Positions 1-8,540 are shown, counted from the stretch's first letter. The stretch: 64,000 nucleotides of DNA from Serratia nevei (GCF_024160145.1 NZ_JAMYWQ010000002.1:186001-250000), one strand, 5' to 3'. The notes: generated by a model not told the origin, from the letters alone. A program made the numbers and translations.

Positions 1-1250
1 AGGCGATGGCCGGAGTGGGGCTGGCGGACAGCTTCAATATGGTGCTCATCGCCTTTTTCGCGGCGGTGGATCTTGGCACCACCGTGGTGGTGGCCTTCAG
101 CCTCGGCAAGCGGGAGCGCCGGCGGGCGCGCGCGGCGGCGCGCCAGTCGCTGGTGCTGATGACCGGCGTGGCGCTGCTGTTGGCGCTGGGCATCCATCTG
201 GCGGGCGAACCGATCATCGATGTGATCGCCGGGGCGGCCTCGCCGGAGGTGAAGGCGCTGGCGCTTTCTTACCTGCAGACCACGGTGTGGAGCTACCCGG
301 CGGCGGCGATTGCGCTGATTGGCAGCGGTGCGTTGCGCGGCGCGGGCAACACCAAAATCCCGCTGCTGATCAACGGCGGCATGAATATTCTTAATATCAT
401 CATCAGCAGCATCCTGATTTACGGCATGCCGGGCTGGCACGGGTTGGGTTTCGTCGGTGCCGGGCTGGGGCTGACGATTTCCCGCTATATCGGCGCCATT
501 GCCATTCTCTATGTGCTGGCGATCGGTTTTAACCCGGCGCTGCACATCACGCTGAAAAGCTATTTCACGCCGCTGAAGATGAGCATCCTGTGGGAAGTGC
601 TGGGGATCGGCATTCCCGCCAGCGTCGAATCGGTGCTGTTCAACGGCGGCAAGCTGTTGACGCAGATGTTCGTCGCCGGCATGGGCACCAACGTGATCGC
701 CGGTAACTTCATCGCCTTCTCTATCGCTTCGCTGATCAACTTACCGGGCAACGCGCTGGGATCGGCCTCGACCATCATCGTCGGCCGGCGGCTCGGCAAA
801 GGCGAGATAGGCCAGGCGGAAAGGCAGCTGCACCATATTTTCTGGCTGTCGACCCTCGGGCTGACCGTCATCGCCTGGGGCACGGCGCCGCTGGCCGGCG
901 TCTTTGCCGCGTTTTATACCTCGCAGGATGATGTGAAAACGGTGGTGAAAACCCTGATTTGGCTCAACGCCGCCTTTATGCCGATCTGGGCCGCTTCCTG
1001 GGTGTTGCCCGCCGGGCTGAAAGGCGCGCGCGACGCCCGTTTCGCCATGTGGGTGACGATGCTTGGCATGTGGGGCTGCCGCGTGGTGGCCGGTTATGCG
1101 CTGGGCATTGAACTGGGCATGGGCGTGGTGGGCGTCTGGCTGGGGATGTTCCTCGATTGGGCGGTGCGCGGCGCTTTGTTTTACTGGCGCATGGTCAGCG
1201 GGCGCTGGCTGTGGAAATATCCGCGGGTCAGGCGCACGGACGCCGGATAG
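1..1250 (+). CDS. MATE family multidrug efflux transporter (5' end outside window)
   Basis: Inner-membrane Na+ or H+ coupled drug exporter of the MATE family, by overall similarity. About 414 residues are visible, with many hydrophobic segments of about 20 residues and two similar halves, as in MATE proteins of roughly 450-490 residues. The first methionine in the window (position 6) lies inside the first transmembrane region, so the true start and about 40 residues are probably upstream. The C-terminus is intact and ends in a basic tail. It sits alone before a convergent fimbrial regulator, with a hairpin between them. The substrate cannot be told from sequence. Confidence 0.85.
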   Translation, partial: AMAGVGLADSFNMVLIAFFAAVDLGTTVVVAFSLGKRERRRARAAARQSLVLMTGVALLLALGIHLAGEPIIDVIAGAASPEVKALALSYLQTTVWSYPAAAIALIGSGALRGAGNTKIPLLINGGMNILNIIISSILIYGMPGWHGLGFVGAGLGLTISRYIGAIAILYVLAIGFNPALHITLKSYFTPLKMSILWEVLGIGIPASVESVLFNGGKLLTQMFVAGMGTNVIAGNFIAFSIASLINLPGNALGSASTIIVGRRLGKGEIGQAERQLHHIFWLSTLGLTVIAWGTAPLAGVFAAFYTSQDDVKTVVKTLIWLNAAFMPIWAASWVLPAGLKGARDARFAMWVTMLGMWGCRVVAGYALGIELGMGVVGVWLGMFLDWAVRGALFYWRMVSGRWLWKYPRVRRTDAG

Positions 1251-1267
1251 TCTCGCCCGCGCGAAGC

Positions 1268-1300
1268 CTGCCGGTAGCCTGAGGGACTCCGGCAGAAAAA
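1268..1300. terminator. Hairpin between MATE gene and papI-like gene
   Basis: CTGCCGG (1268-1274) pairs with CCGGCAG (1289-1295), followed by AAAAA on the plus strand, which is a short U-run on the minus strand. It lies between two convergent genes and could end the papI-like transcript. The 14-nt loop makes it a moderate candidate only. Confidence 0.4.
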
Positions 1301-1306
1301 GCGCGT

Positions 1307-1570
1307 TCAGAGGGAAGGGTACCAGCGCAACGACTTATTGACCGGCCCCGGCGTGACCAACACTTTGCCCCGGCCGGCCAGATTCAACAGCAGGTTGCGC
1401 GCCTGATAGATGGTGATGTCGTTAGACTCGGCCAGCTGGCGAGTGGTGGGCCACTCGCCGGGGGGCGGAGGGGCCGCGCCGTTGGCCACAGGGCAGAGAC
1501 GGTGCAGCGTGGTTAATAAATGCTGCTGCAGGTTTTGTAATTCTTGTTGTTTTGGCGTGCGTTTTATCAT
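1307..1570 (-). CDS. PapI/FaeA-like fimbrial regulator
   Basis: Small winged-helix protein of 87 residues resembling FaeA/PapI, the DNA-binding co-regulators that act with Lrp and Dam methylation to switch fimbrial promoters. Visible support: a helix-turn-helix-like stretch (TRQLAESNDITIYQARNLLL) followed by a short basic wing and the usual family length. The start at 1570 has a good ribosome site (GGGAGG, about 6 nt upstream). It is transcribed away from the fimbrial operon, with the control region between, the same arrangement as papI opposite papBA. Binding of Lrp or Dam control is inference from the family. Confidence 0.75.
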   Translation of the reverse strand: MIKRTPKQQELQNLQQHLLTTLHRLCPVANGAAPPPPGEWPTTRQLAESNDITIYQARNLLLNLAGRGKVLVTPGPVNKSLRWYPSL

Positions 1571-1581
1571 GTCAGCCTCCC

Positions 1582-1785
1582 TTAAGCTTCAGCCGAGTTT
1601 TGATATAACGGTAAGCGTCTCTCGGAAAATAATGCCCTGTTCCGGCAATATCCATCTTGAACCGGTCGCGAACGCCTGACTGAACCCGATATTTCCGCTG
1701 CGATAAACCCGCGGCGTTCACGTATCGGGAGCGGTAACGGGGTGGCCAAATGCTCAGCCTGCTGTATGTAATGGCTGTAATTCAT
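1582..1785 (-). CDS. Small ORF upstream of the papI-like gene
   Basis: 67-codon frame ending 11 nt before the papI-like start, in the same direction, so it could be the first gene of that transcript. The start at 1785 is preceded by GGAGAAAAG, a plausible ribosome site. The protein is basic, has no signal peptide or membrane segment, and I recognise no domain. It could equally be a non-coding leader. No function can be assigned. Confidence 0.3.
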   Translation of the reverse strand: MNYSHYIQQAEHLATPLPLPIRERRGFIAAEISGSVRRSRPVQDGYCRNRALFSERRLPLYQNSAEA

Positions 1786-2345
1786 CTCTTTTCTCCATGG
1801 TTTACTGCCCGGCGCCGGTTTTTACCAGACCGAATTGATAAGCCTCCCTTTCCTTTTCCGAATCATTATAACGCAAATAGAAAAAAGGAGATCAATAATG
1901 TCGTGTGATATATATTTTACGAGATAATTGACTGACGTTGTTAATTTTACGATCTGTTGTCTCGCAAAAATATATTTGCTCTGGGGTTTTTGGGCTTATA
2001 TTTCGTATTTATTGCTTTTGCCGGAAATGACTTTTCAAGTTGCCGCGGTTTTTGTAACAATATTTGGGCCAAGACAAGCGAATGAGTTAAATCTTAGTGT
2101 AATTTCCATGATGGGTAGTAAATTTTCACGGAAATTTACAGATTTGATTTTTTTCTTTCTCGCCAGCGTGATTTTCGCTGAGTACCTAAAATGGGTGATG
2201 ATGAAATAAAATCCACGATTTAATTGTCGTGAGGGTTTGCTTTGGCTGCGGGTAATACCGTTTTAATTCTGGATTGTATAAATAACTGTTAAAGGAACGG
2301 GAGCGATCCTGCGCTTTTTACATAAATTAAAGGAATAAGTGAATT
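1786..2345. promoter_or_regulatory. Fimbrial control region (divergent, AT-rich)
   Basis: This 560-bp stretch between the papI-like transcript and the major pilin gene is much more AT-rich than its surroundings. It has three Dam sites: GATC at 1890, 1951 and 2305. The one at 1951 sits in TTTTACGATCTG, close to the Lrp/GATC context of pap-type switches. A possible -10 for the pilin gene is TATAAA at 2277-2282, without a good -35. No site-specific recombinase gene or obvious invertible repeats lie here, unlike the mrpI system of Proteus. A doubtful ORF (1898-2209) overlaps it. Confidence 0.5.
1898..2209 (+). pseudogene. Hydrophobic ORF interrupted by a stop at codon 10 (doubtful)
   Basis: A strong ribosome site (AAAAAAGGAG, 1881-1890) precedes ATG at 1898, but the frame stops at TAA (1925-1927). 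The very next codon, TTG at 1928, reopens the same frame for 93 residues that are mostly hydrophobic and end at 2209. Either this is a broken small membrane protein, a gene restarted from the TTG, or chance in AT-rich DNA. It occupies the place of papB in pap-type operons but does not look like PapB. Unrecognised. Confidence 0.25.
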
Positions 2346-2870
2346 ATGAAACTGAACAAAATCATGCTGGCAGCGGCTCTGGCGTTTGGCGTTTCTTCTC
2401 TGGCGCATGCCGCCGACCAGGGGCATGGCAAAGTGACGTTTACCGGTTCCATTATTGATGCGCCTTGCTCCATTTCTCCTGAGACCGTGGATCAGACTGT
2501 GGATATGGGGCAGGTTTCCAACGTTGCGTTGAAAAATGGCGGTAAATCAGCGCCACGCCAGTTCGATATCAAGCTGGAACAGTGTGACAACTCGACGCTG
2601 AAGACCGTCACGACCACCTTCGAAGGCAAAGCCTCTGCCGCCAACAAGGATCTGCTGGGCATCGTCGGCACCGCCAGCGGCGCCAGCATCGCCATCACCG
2701 ACACCGCCAGCAACCCGATCAAACTGGGCACCGCCACGGCTCCGCATAACCTGGGCGCCGGCACCAACACGCTGCGCTTTGCGGCTTACCTGCAGGGCGA
2801 CGGCGCTTCCGCCAGCGTGGTTCCGGGTGATTTCACCGCCGTGGCCGACTTCAAGCTGGCTTACCAGTAA
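2346..2870 (+). CDS. fimA: Major fimbrial subunit (FimA/SmfA/MrpA type)
   Basis: Structural pilin of a chaperone-usher fimbria, exported by Sec and polymerised outside the cell. 174 residues: signal peptide ending AHA at about residue 22, then a pilin domain with the conserved disulfide pair (C41 and C80), an N-terminal donor strand, and the typical beta-zipper C-terminus with penultimate Tyr (FKLAYQ). It closely resembles type 1 (FimA/SmfA) pilins of Serratia as I remember them. It is first in the operon and is followed by a perfect hairpin that probably lowers transcription into the minor genes. The symbol is given by analogy. Confidence 0.85.
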   Translation: MKLNKIMLAAALAFGVSSLAHAADQGHGKVTFTGSIIDAPCSISPETVDQTVDMGQVSNVALKNGGKSAPRQFDIKLEQCDNSTLKTVTTTFEGKASAANKDLLGIVGTASGASIAITDTASNPIKLGTATAPHNLGAGTNTLRFAAYLQGDGASASVVPGDFTAVADFKLAYQ

Positions 2871-2894
2871 GCCTGCGCCATTGGCGTGATTTTT

Positions 2895-2924
2895 TGCATG
2901 CGGGGGGCTCCCCGCATGCATTTT
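2895..2924 (+). terminator. Hairpin after the major pilin gene (attenuator)
   Basis: Perfect 11-bp stem: TGCATGCGGGG (2895-2905), loop GGCT, CCCCGCATGCA (2910-2920), followed by TTTT. It lies 24 nt after the pilin stop and 34 nt before the next start. Partial termination here would make far more pilin mRNA than usher and minor-subunit mRNA, as in other fimbrial operons. Confidence 0.75.
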
Positions 2925-2957
2925 CCCAAGATGGAAGGGCCGTTGTCAGGAGGTTCA

Positions 2958-3503
2958 GTGCGCCGATTTATTCACCCTTTAGTGTCTCCTTGCATATTGA
3001 TGGCCACGCTGATGAGTCCGGCCGTACCAGCGGTGCCCGGCTCTCAAGGATGGGGGCGCGTAAATATGCAAGGAGCCATTATTGATACCGCTTGCGCGAT
3101 CGCCGCCGGCAGCCGCGAACAGACTATCGATATGGCCGTGATGCCGACGGGAAATATGATGCGTGATGGTTTGGGCAATACACATGCCTTCACCATTGAA
3201 TTAATCAACTGCACGCTTGAACGCCCGAAACCGAATTTACCGGACTGGCGGCAGTTTCAGGTGGTTTTCGACGGTGATGCCGAGGGCGATTTATTCGGCG
3301 TACACGGCGAAGCGAAAGGCATTGCGCTGCAAATATCCGATGAGCTGGGAAATATTGCCGCGCCCGGCCGGCCGTTGCCGCTTGGCGATATAACGCCAGG
3401 CAGTATGTCGCTTAATTATTCCATAAAGCTGGTTGCCAATAATCAACCGATACGCGCAGGGGATTATTTTTCTGCCGTGCGTTTTAAGCTGGATTATTAC
3501 TGA
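2958..3503 (+). CDS. Minor fimbrial subunit (MrpB-like)
   Basis: Pilin-domain protein of 181 residues in the MrpB position, between major pilin and usher; in that system such a protein is thought to end or anchor the fibre. I chose the GTG at 2958 because AGGAGG lies 4 nt upstream and the product then begins with a signal peptide (basic start, hydrophobic core, AVPA); longer starts would put about 24 residues before it and run through the attenuator hairpin. The two pilin cysteines (about 46 and 85) and the beta-zipper end (RFKLDYY) are present. Its coding is less GC-rich than the genes downstream. Confidence 0.75.
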   Translation: MRRFIHPLVSPCILMATLMSPAVPAVPGSQGWGRVNMQGAIIDTACAIAAGSREQTIDMAVMPTGNMMRDGLGNTHAFTIELINCTLERPKPNLPDWRQFQVVFDGDAEGDLFGVHGEAKGIALQISDELGNIAAPGRPLPLGDITPGSMSLNYSIKLVANNQPIRAGDYFSAVRFKLDYY

Positions 3504-3559
3504 GCGCTGCGATTGCGGCGAGCCGCAACGCCAGAATTATACGATATAAGGTTAGGGAT

Positions 3560-6100
3560 ATGATGTTGTCGCCTGCTGGGAAGCTATTTCGTTTTCAGGT
3601 GCTGGGGTTATGTATCACGCTGGCGCTGGGAAGTTCATCAACGTGGGTATATGCCGAAGACGGTATTCAGTTTAATGCCGACATTTTGGACGTGAACGAT
3701 CGCAAAAATATCGACCTAAGCCAATTTTCCCGCAGTGGATACATCATGCCAGGAAGTTACGGCATGGTGGTTCATCTCAATAAAAGCGAGTTACCCGAGC
3801 AGAAAATCCCTTTTTATCCGCCGGACAACGAACCTGACGGCAGCCGCGCCTGCGTCGGCAAAGCGCTGGTTGATCAGTTGGGGCTGAAATCGGCGGCGAT
3901 GCAAACGCTCACCTGGTGGCATCAGGGGGAGTGCCTGGATGAGTCCAGCCTGAAAGGCATGGTGTCGCGCGGCGATCTGGCGACGGGCGCGCTGTATTTA
4001 AGCGTGCCGCAGGCCTACCTGGAATACAGCTCGGAGGACTGGGATCCGCCGTCGCGTTGGGATGAGGGCATTCCGGGCCTGCTGTTCGATTACAACGTCA
4101 ACGCCCAGAGCCGGCAGCAGCAGCAGGGCGGCACGCGCGGGTACAGCGTCAGCGGCAACGGCACCGCCGGCGCCAACCTCGGCGCCTGGCGCCTGCGCGC
4201 CGATTGGCAGGGGCAGGTGAACCATCAGACCGGCAGCGGGCAATCGACCGACAAACGGTTGGACTGGAGCCGCTACTACGCCTATCGGGCCGTTTCCGCG
4301 CTGCGCTCACGCCTGACGTTGGGCGAGGATTATCTGGATTCGGGCATTTTCGACAGCTTCCGCTTCTCCGGCGTGAGCCTGGTGTCGGACGACAATATGC
4401 TGCCCCCAAACCTGCGCGGCTATGCGCCTGAGGTGGTCGGGGTCGCCAAGACCAACGCCAAGGTGACGATCAGCCAGCAGGGGCGGGTGATCTATGAAAC
4501 TCAGGTGGCTGCGGGGCCGTTTCGCATTCAGGACATCAACGACGCCATCAGCGGCGAGCTGGACGTGCGGGTGGAGGAGCAGGATGGCAGCGTGCAGGCG
4601 TTCAAGGTCAACACCGCCAGTATTCCGTACCTGACGCGCCCCGGCTCGTGGCGCTTCAAGCTGGCCGCCGGCAAACCTTCGGACTGGCAGCACCATTCGC
4701 GCGGGCCGCTGTTCGGCACCGGCGAGTTCTCCTGGGGCGTCAGCAACGGGTGGTCGCTGTATGGCGGGGCGCTGCTGGGCGGCGACTATAACGCGCTGTC
4801 GCTGGGGATAGGCCGCGATCTGATGATGTTCGGCGCGCTGTCGTTCGACGCCACCCAGTCGCGGGCGCGGTTGCCGCAGCGGGATGAGACGCTGAGCGGC
4901 GGCTCTTATCGCGTGAGTTATTCGAAAACCTTCGACGAGCTGGACAGCCAGGTCACCTTCGCAGGCTATCGCTTCTCGGAGGAGGACTTCATGAGCATGG
5001 GCGAATACCTCGATGCGCGCTATTACGGCAGCCGGGTCGGCAACAACAAGGAGATGTACACCATCACCTTCAACAAGCAGTTCCGCGACTGGGGGCTGAG
5101 CAGCTATCTCAACTACAGCCACCAGACCTATTGGGATCGTCCGTCCAACGATCGTTACAACCTGACGCTGTCGCGCTATTTCGATCTCGGCGAGATAAAA
5201 AACCTGAATCTGTCGCTGTCGGCCTACCGCAACCGCTACAACGAAACCAACGACGACGGCGTGTACCTGTCGCTGTCGATGCCGTGGGGCAACGGCGCCA
5301 CGCTCAGCTACAACAGCACGGTGAACCGCAACGATAACACGAACCGGGTGGGGTACTACCAGCGAGTCGATGAGCACAACAACTATCAGCTGAGTGCCGG
5401 CAGCTCGCGCCGCGGCGCCAACCTGAGCGGCTACTACAACCACGAGGGCGATGCGGCGCGCCTGAGCGCCAACGCCAGCTATCAGGAAGGACGCTACAGC
5501 GCCGTGGGGCTGTCCGCGCAGGGCGGCATGACGCTGACGCCGGAAGGCGGCGCGTTGCACCGCGTCGGCATGATTGGCGGCACGCGCCTGCTGCTGGACA
5601 CCAACGGCGTGGCCGGGGTGCCGGTGCGCGGCTACGGCAGCACCGTCAGCACCAACCGCTTCGGCAAGGCGGTGGTGGCGGACGTCAACAGCTACTACCG
5701 CAACAAGGCCAGCATCGATCTGGACAAGCTGGGCGACAACGCCGAAGCCACCCGCTCGGTGGTGCAGGCCACCCTGACCGAAGGCGCGATCGGCTACCGT
5801 CAGTTTGACGTCATCGCCGGCGAGAAGGCAATGGCGATCGTCAAACTGGCGGACGGCAGCACGCCGCCGTTCGGCGCCACGGTGCTGAACGCCCGTAAAC
5901 AAGAAACCGGCATCGTCAACGACGGCGGCAGCGTCTACCTGAGCGGCATCAACGCCGGCGAGATCATGACGCTTCACTGGAGCGGCGCGGCGCAGTGTCA
6001 GGTGCAGCTGCCTGCCACGCTGCCGGCCGACATGCTCACCCGTACGCTGCTGCTGCCTTGCCGGCCGATCGCCGCGGCGCCGGCGGAGCCGGTTGAATAA
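3560..6100 (+). CDS. Outer-membrane fimbrial usher (MrpC/FimD type)
   Basis: 846-residue usher, the outer-membrane pore that takes chaperone-subunit complexes and assembles the fibre; normal family length is 800-870. Order: signal peptide (about 1-32, ending VYA), N-terminal domain that binds chaperone-subunit complexes (starting FNADILDVND), 24-strand barrel with plug, and C-terminal domains ending with a cysteine pair (CQVQL... LLLPC). Motifs such as FNxxxL and the RGYAPEVVGVAKTNAKV stretch are typical. It precedes the chaperone gene by 33 nt, as in mrpCD. Intact, no frameshift. Confidence 0.93.
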   Translation: MMLSPAGKLFRFQVLGLCITLALGSSSTWVYAEDGIQFNADILDVNDRKNIDLSQFSRSGYIMPGSYGMVVHLNKSELPEQKIPFYPPDNEPDGSRACVGKALVDQLGLKSAAMQTLTWWHQGECLDESSLKGMVSRGDLATGALYLSVPQAYLEYSSEDWDPPSRWDEGIPGLLFDYNVNAQSRQQQQGGTRGYSVSGNGTAGANLGAWRLRADWQGQVNHQTGSGQSTDKRLDWSRYYAYRAVSALRSRLTLGEDYLDSGIFDSFRFSGVSLVSDDNMLPPNLRGYAPEVVGVAKTNAKVTISQQGRVIYETQVAAGPFRIQDINDAISGELDVRVEEQDGSVQAFKVNTASIPYLTRPGSWRFKLAAGKPSDWQHHSRGPLFGTGEFSWGVSNGWSLYGGALLGGDYNALSLGIGRDLMMFGALSFDATQSRARLPQRDETLSGGSYRVSYSKTFDELDSQVTFAGYRFSEEDFMSMGEYLDARYYGSRVGNNKEMYTITFNKQFRDWGLSSYLNYSHQTYWDRPSNDRYNLTLSRYFDLGEIKNLNLSLSAYRNRYNETNDDGVYLSLSMPWGNGATLSYNSTVNRNDNTNRVGYYQRVDEHNNYQLSAGSSRRGANLSGYYNHEGDAARLSANASYQEGRYSAVGLSAQGGMTLTPEGGALHRVGMIGGTRLLLDTNGVAGVPVRGYGSTVSTNRFGKAVVADVNSYYRNKASIDLDKLGDNAEATRSVVQATLTEGAIGYRQFDVIAGEKAMAIVKLADGSTPPFGATVLNARKQETGIVNDGGSVYLSGINAGEIMTLHWSGAAQCQVQLPATLPADMLTRTLLLPCRPIAAAPAEPVE

Positions 6101-6133
6101 ATTCATCATCCTGAATTTGGAGTTATCGACAAC

Positions 6134-6892
6134 ATGCAAACTTTTTCTCTGAAAACCGCGGCGGCGCTCGTGCTGCTGGGCGCCACGGTGTCGCAGCACG
6201 CGCAGGCGGCGATCGCGCTCGACCGCACCCGGGTGATCTTCGACGGCGGCCAGAACTCGGTCAGCCTCAATCTCAGCAACCAGAACAAACAGCTGCCGTA
6301 CCTGGCGCAGGGCTGGCTGGAGGACGAGCAGGGCAACAAGATCCAGAGCCCGCTGGTGGTGTTGCCGCCGGTGCAGCGCATCGAGCCGGGCAAACCGAGC
6401 CAGATCAAGATCCAGGCGCTGCCGGCGGCCAAACAGCTGCCGCAGGACCGCGAGACGCTGTACTACTTCAACCTGCGCGAGATACCGCCGAAGAGCAACA
6501 AGCCCAATACGCTGCAGATCGCGCTGCAGACGCGCATCAAGCTGTTCTACCGCCCGGCGGCGATCGTGCCGAGCCGTACCGACATGGCGACGCCGTGGCA
6601 GGAGCAGCTGACGCTGACGAGGCAAGGAGAGCGTTACCAGGTCAATAACCCGACGCCGTACTACATCACCATCGTCGATGCGGGCAGCAAAAAGGGTGGC
6701 GAGGGCGTGAAGGGGTTTGAGCCCTTCATGATCGCGCCGAAAAGCCAGGCGCGCCTGACCGTCGGCGCAGCGGCGCTGGGCGGCAGCCCGGTGCTGACCT
6801 ACATCAACGATTACGGCGGCCGGCCGCAGCTGAGCTTCAGCTGCAGCGGCACGAGCTGCAAGGTGGTGCCGGAGAAGCGGACGGCTTCATAA
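6134..6892 (+). CDS. Periplasmic fimbrial chaperone (PapD/MrpD type)
   Basis: 252-residue PapD-like chaperone with two Ig-like domains that caps subunits by donor-strand complementation before they reach the usher. Signal peptide to about residue 25 (AQA), then ALDRTRVIFDGG, the alternating G1-type strand region, and the signature YYFNLREIPPKS. Two cysteines near the C-terminus (SFSCSGTSCKVV) probably form the disulfide seen in PapD. It is preceded by a GGAGTT ribosome site and lies in the fimbrial operon directly after the usher. Confidence 0.92.
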   Translation: MQTFSLKTAAALVLLGATVSQHAQAAIALDRTRVIFDGGQNSVSLNLSNQNKQLPYLAQGWLEDEQGNKIQSPLVVLPPVQRIEPGKPSQIKIQALPAAKQLPQDRETLYYFNLREIPPKSNKPNTLQIALQTRIKLFYRPAAIVPSRTDMATPWQEQLTLTRQGERYQVNNPTPYYITIVDAGSKKGGEGVKGFEPFMIAPKSQARLTVGAAALGGSPVLTYINDYGGRPQLSFSCSGTSCKVVPEKRTAS

Positions 6893-6922
6893 CCCGCGCT
6901 GTGAGCCATTCAGGGGTAAAGG

Positions 6923-7531
6923 ATGAAACGAGAACGGAAAAAAACCGGCGCAGGCGCGTTGCTGCTGGCACTCAGTCTGGGCGTGATAGCGATGCCGCCA
7001 GCGCAGGCCGACGAGGTGGACAACTGGCAGGTAGAGGGCGCCAATGGCGTGCTGCAGGTGTACGGCGCGCTGACGGAGAGCGCCTGCCGGCTGGAGATGA
7101 CCAGCGCGCGGCAGGACATCTGGCTGGGTGAAACCGGCACCGCACGGTTGCGGCAGGTCGGCGATCGCGGGCAGCCGGTGGCGTTCGAGCTGCGCTTGCA
7201 GGATTGTCTGCGCACCCCGGGCGGCCAGCGTGATGCGCGCACCGGCGCGTTGACCTGGGCGCCGAATCAGCCGGCGGTGACGGTCAGCTTCGGCTCGACG
7301 GCGGACAGCGACAACCCGCAGCTGGTGAAAGCGCAGGGTACCTCCGGGCTGGGGCTGCGCCTGCTGGACGGCCGCGGCCGCGACGTTCGTCTGGGCAGCC
7401 GCGGGCAACCGCTGCTGTTGACGCCGGGGCAAGATGCATTGAGCTACAGCGTGACGCCGGAGCGAACCGCGGCGCCGCTGATGGCCGGCGCGTATCGGGC
7501 GACGGTGGATTTTAGGCTGAGTTATGACTGA
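6923..7531 (+). CDS. Minor fimbrial subunit (MrpE-like)
   Basis: 202-residue pilin-domain protein, third in the minor set after the chaperone, the place of mrpE. Signal peptide ends near PAQA (about residue 29). Pilin cysteines lie in ESACRLEM and LQDCLRTP, and the C-terminus (ATVDFRLSYD) has the alternating pattern and penultimate Tyr needed to bind chaperone and usher. Very GC-rich. The order of minor subunits suggests it sits in the tip fibre or its adaptor; this is inference by synteny. Confidence 0.75.
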   Translation: MKRERKKTGAGALLLALSLGVIAMPPAQADEVDNWQVEGANGVLQVYGALTESACRLEMTSARQDIWLGETGTARLRQVGDRGQPVAFELRLQDCLRTPGGQRDARTGALTWAPNQPAVTVSFGSTADSDNPQLVKAQGTSGLGLRLLDGRGRDVRLGSRGQPLLLTPGQDALSYSVTPERTAAPLMAGAYRATVDFRLSYD

Positions 7532-7540
7532 GGCGAGGCG

Positions 7541-8032
7541 ATGGCACAGAAGATAACGCGTTGCCGGGCAGCGTTCTGGCTGGCGGGGATGCTGGCGCTG
7601 GGCCAACTGCCGGCGCAGGCAACGACGGTGAACGTGCGGGTCACCGTGCTTTCGCCCCCCTGCATCATCAACGGCGGGCGCCCGATTGAGGTGGACTTTG
7701 GCGATGAGGTGATGACCACCCGCATCGACGGCGCCAATTATCGGCGGGCGGTGAATTACACGCTGACGTGCAGCGGGCAGAGCAGCAACGGGCTTAAGCT
7801 GCAGGTGCAGGGGGCGGCGAGCGGTTTCGACGGCCAGCTGCTGCGTACCAGCAAGGACGGACTTGGCATTGCGCTGCTGAACGGCGGCCGCCGCTGGCCG
7901 GTCAATCAATGGCTGAGCTTTACCTATCCGGCCGCGCCGACGCTTGAGGCGGTGCCGGTGAAATCGGCTTCCGCCAGGCTGACGGCGGGCGAGTTCACCG
8001 CCGGCGCAACCATGAAGGTGGATTACCAGTAA
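7541..8032 (+). CDS. Minor fimbrial subunit (MrpF/PapF-like)
   Basis: 163-residue minor pilin, starting 9 nt after the previous stop. Signal peptide ending AQA (about residue 26), cysteine pair in SPPCIING and TLTCSGQ, and C-terminal MKVDYQ. It shares the IEVDFGDEV...IDGANYRR...YTLTC pattern with the next gene (IDVDFGD..., VDGVNYRQ..., YRIRC), so the two look like a tandem duplication that has diverged. Likely role: adaptor or initiator subunit near the tip, by analogy with MrpF/PapF. Confidence 0.75.
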   Translation: MAQKITRCRAAFWLAGMLALGQLPAQATTVNVRVTVLSPPCIINGGRPIEVDFGDEVMTTRIDGANYRRAVNYTLTCSGQSSNGLKLQVQGAASGFDGQLLRTSKDGLGIALLNGGRRWPVNQWLSFTYPAAPTLEAVPVKSASARLTAGEFTAGATMKVDYQ

Positions 8033-8048
8033 CGCGGGAGCAAAGAGC

Positions 8049-8540
8049 ATGAAACAACGTTTTACGGCGAGCGTGCTGCTGTGCGCCGCGATGGCGTGCC
8101 CTTTCGCCTGGGCGGAAAAAACGGTCGACATGCAGTTTCGCGGCACGCTGATCGCGCCGCCGCCCTGCACCCTTAACGACGACGGGATCATCGACGTGGA
8201 CTTCGGCGATCGCGTCGGCATCAACAAGGTTGATGGCGTGAACTACCGACAAACCATCGGCTACCGCATTCGCTGCGAACCGGGGATCGGCAAATGGGAC
8301 ATGTTGCTGAGCCTGACCGGCACCGCCGCGACGTTCGACGAAGCGGCGGTGCAAACCAATCGGCGCTCTCTGGGGATCCGCATTTACCAGAACGCCCAAC
8401 CGTTCAAAGTGGGCAGCGCACTGCCCGTCGATCCCGCCAAACCGCCGGTGCTGGAAGCGGTGCCGGTCGGCAAACAGGGCGAAGCTTTGACGGAAGGCGC
8501 ATTCGAGGCCGCGGCGACGCTGCGGGCCGACTACCAATGA
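8049..8540 (+). CDS. Minor fimbrial subunit (MrpF/PapF-like, second copy)
   Basis: 163 residues, same length and core pattern as the gene before it. Signal peptide ending FAWA (about residue 22), cysteines in PPPCTLND and RIRCEPG, beta-zipper end ATLRADYQ. It is preceded by a GGGAG/AAAGAG ribosome region and begins 16 nt after its neighbour. It is probably an adaptor subunit. The neighbour copy may reflect duplication and specialisation within the tip fibre. Confidence 0.75.
   Translation: MKQRFTASVLLCAAMACPFAWAEKTVDMQFRGTLIAPPPCTLNDDGIIDVDFGDRVGINKVDGVNYRQTIGYRIRCEPGIGKWDMLLSLTGTAATFDEAAVQTNRRSLGIRIYQNAQPFKVGSALPVDPAKPPVLEAVPVGKQGEALTEGAFEAAATLRADYQ

Noticed and set aside
1786-2345. Invertible promoter element (fimS/mrpI type).
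   Set aside because: No flanking inverted repeats were seen and no tyrosine recombinase gene is nearby.
4307-6625. A 772-codon open frame antisense to the usher and chaperone genes.
   Set aside because: It mirrors the codon bias of GC-rich coding DNA on the other strand, is extremely rich in Arg/Ala/Val/Gln, and has no domain; similar shadows lie opposite gcd, pqqU, the NRPS and gabD.
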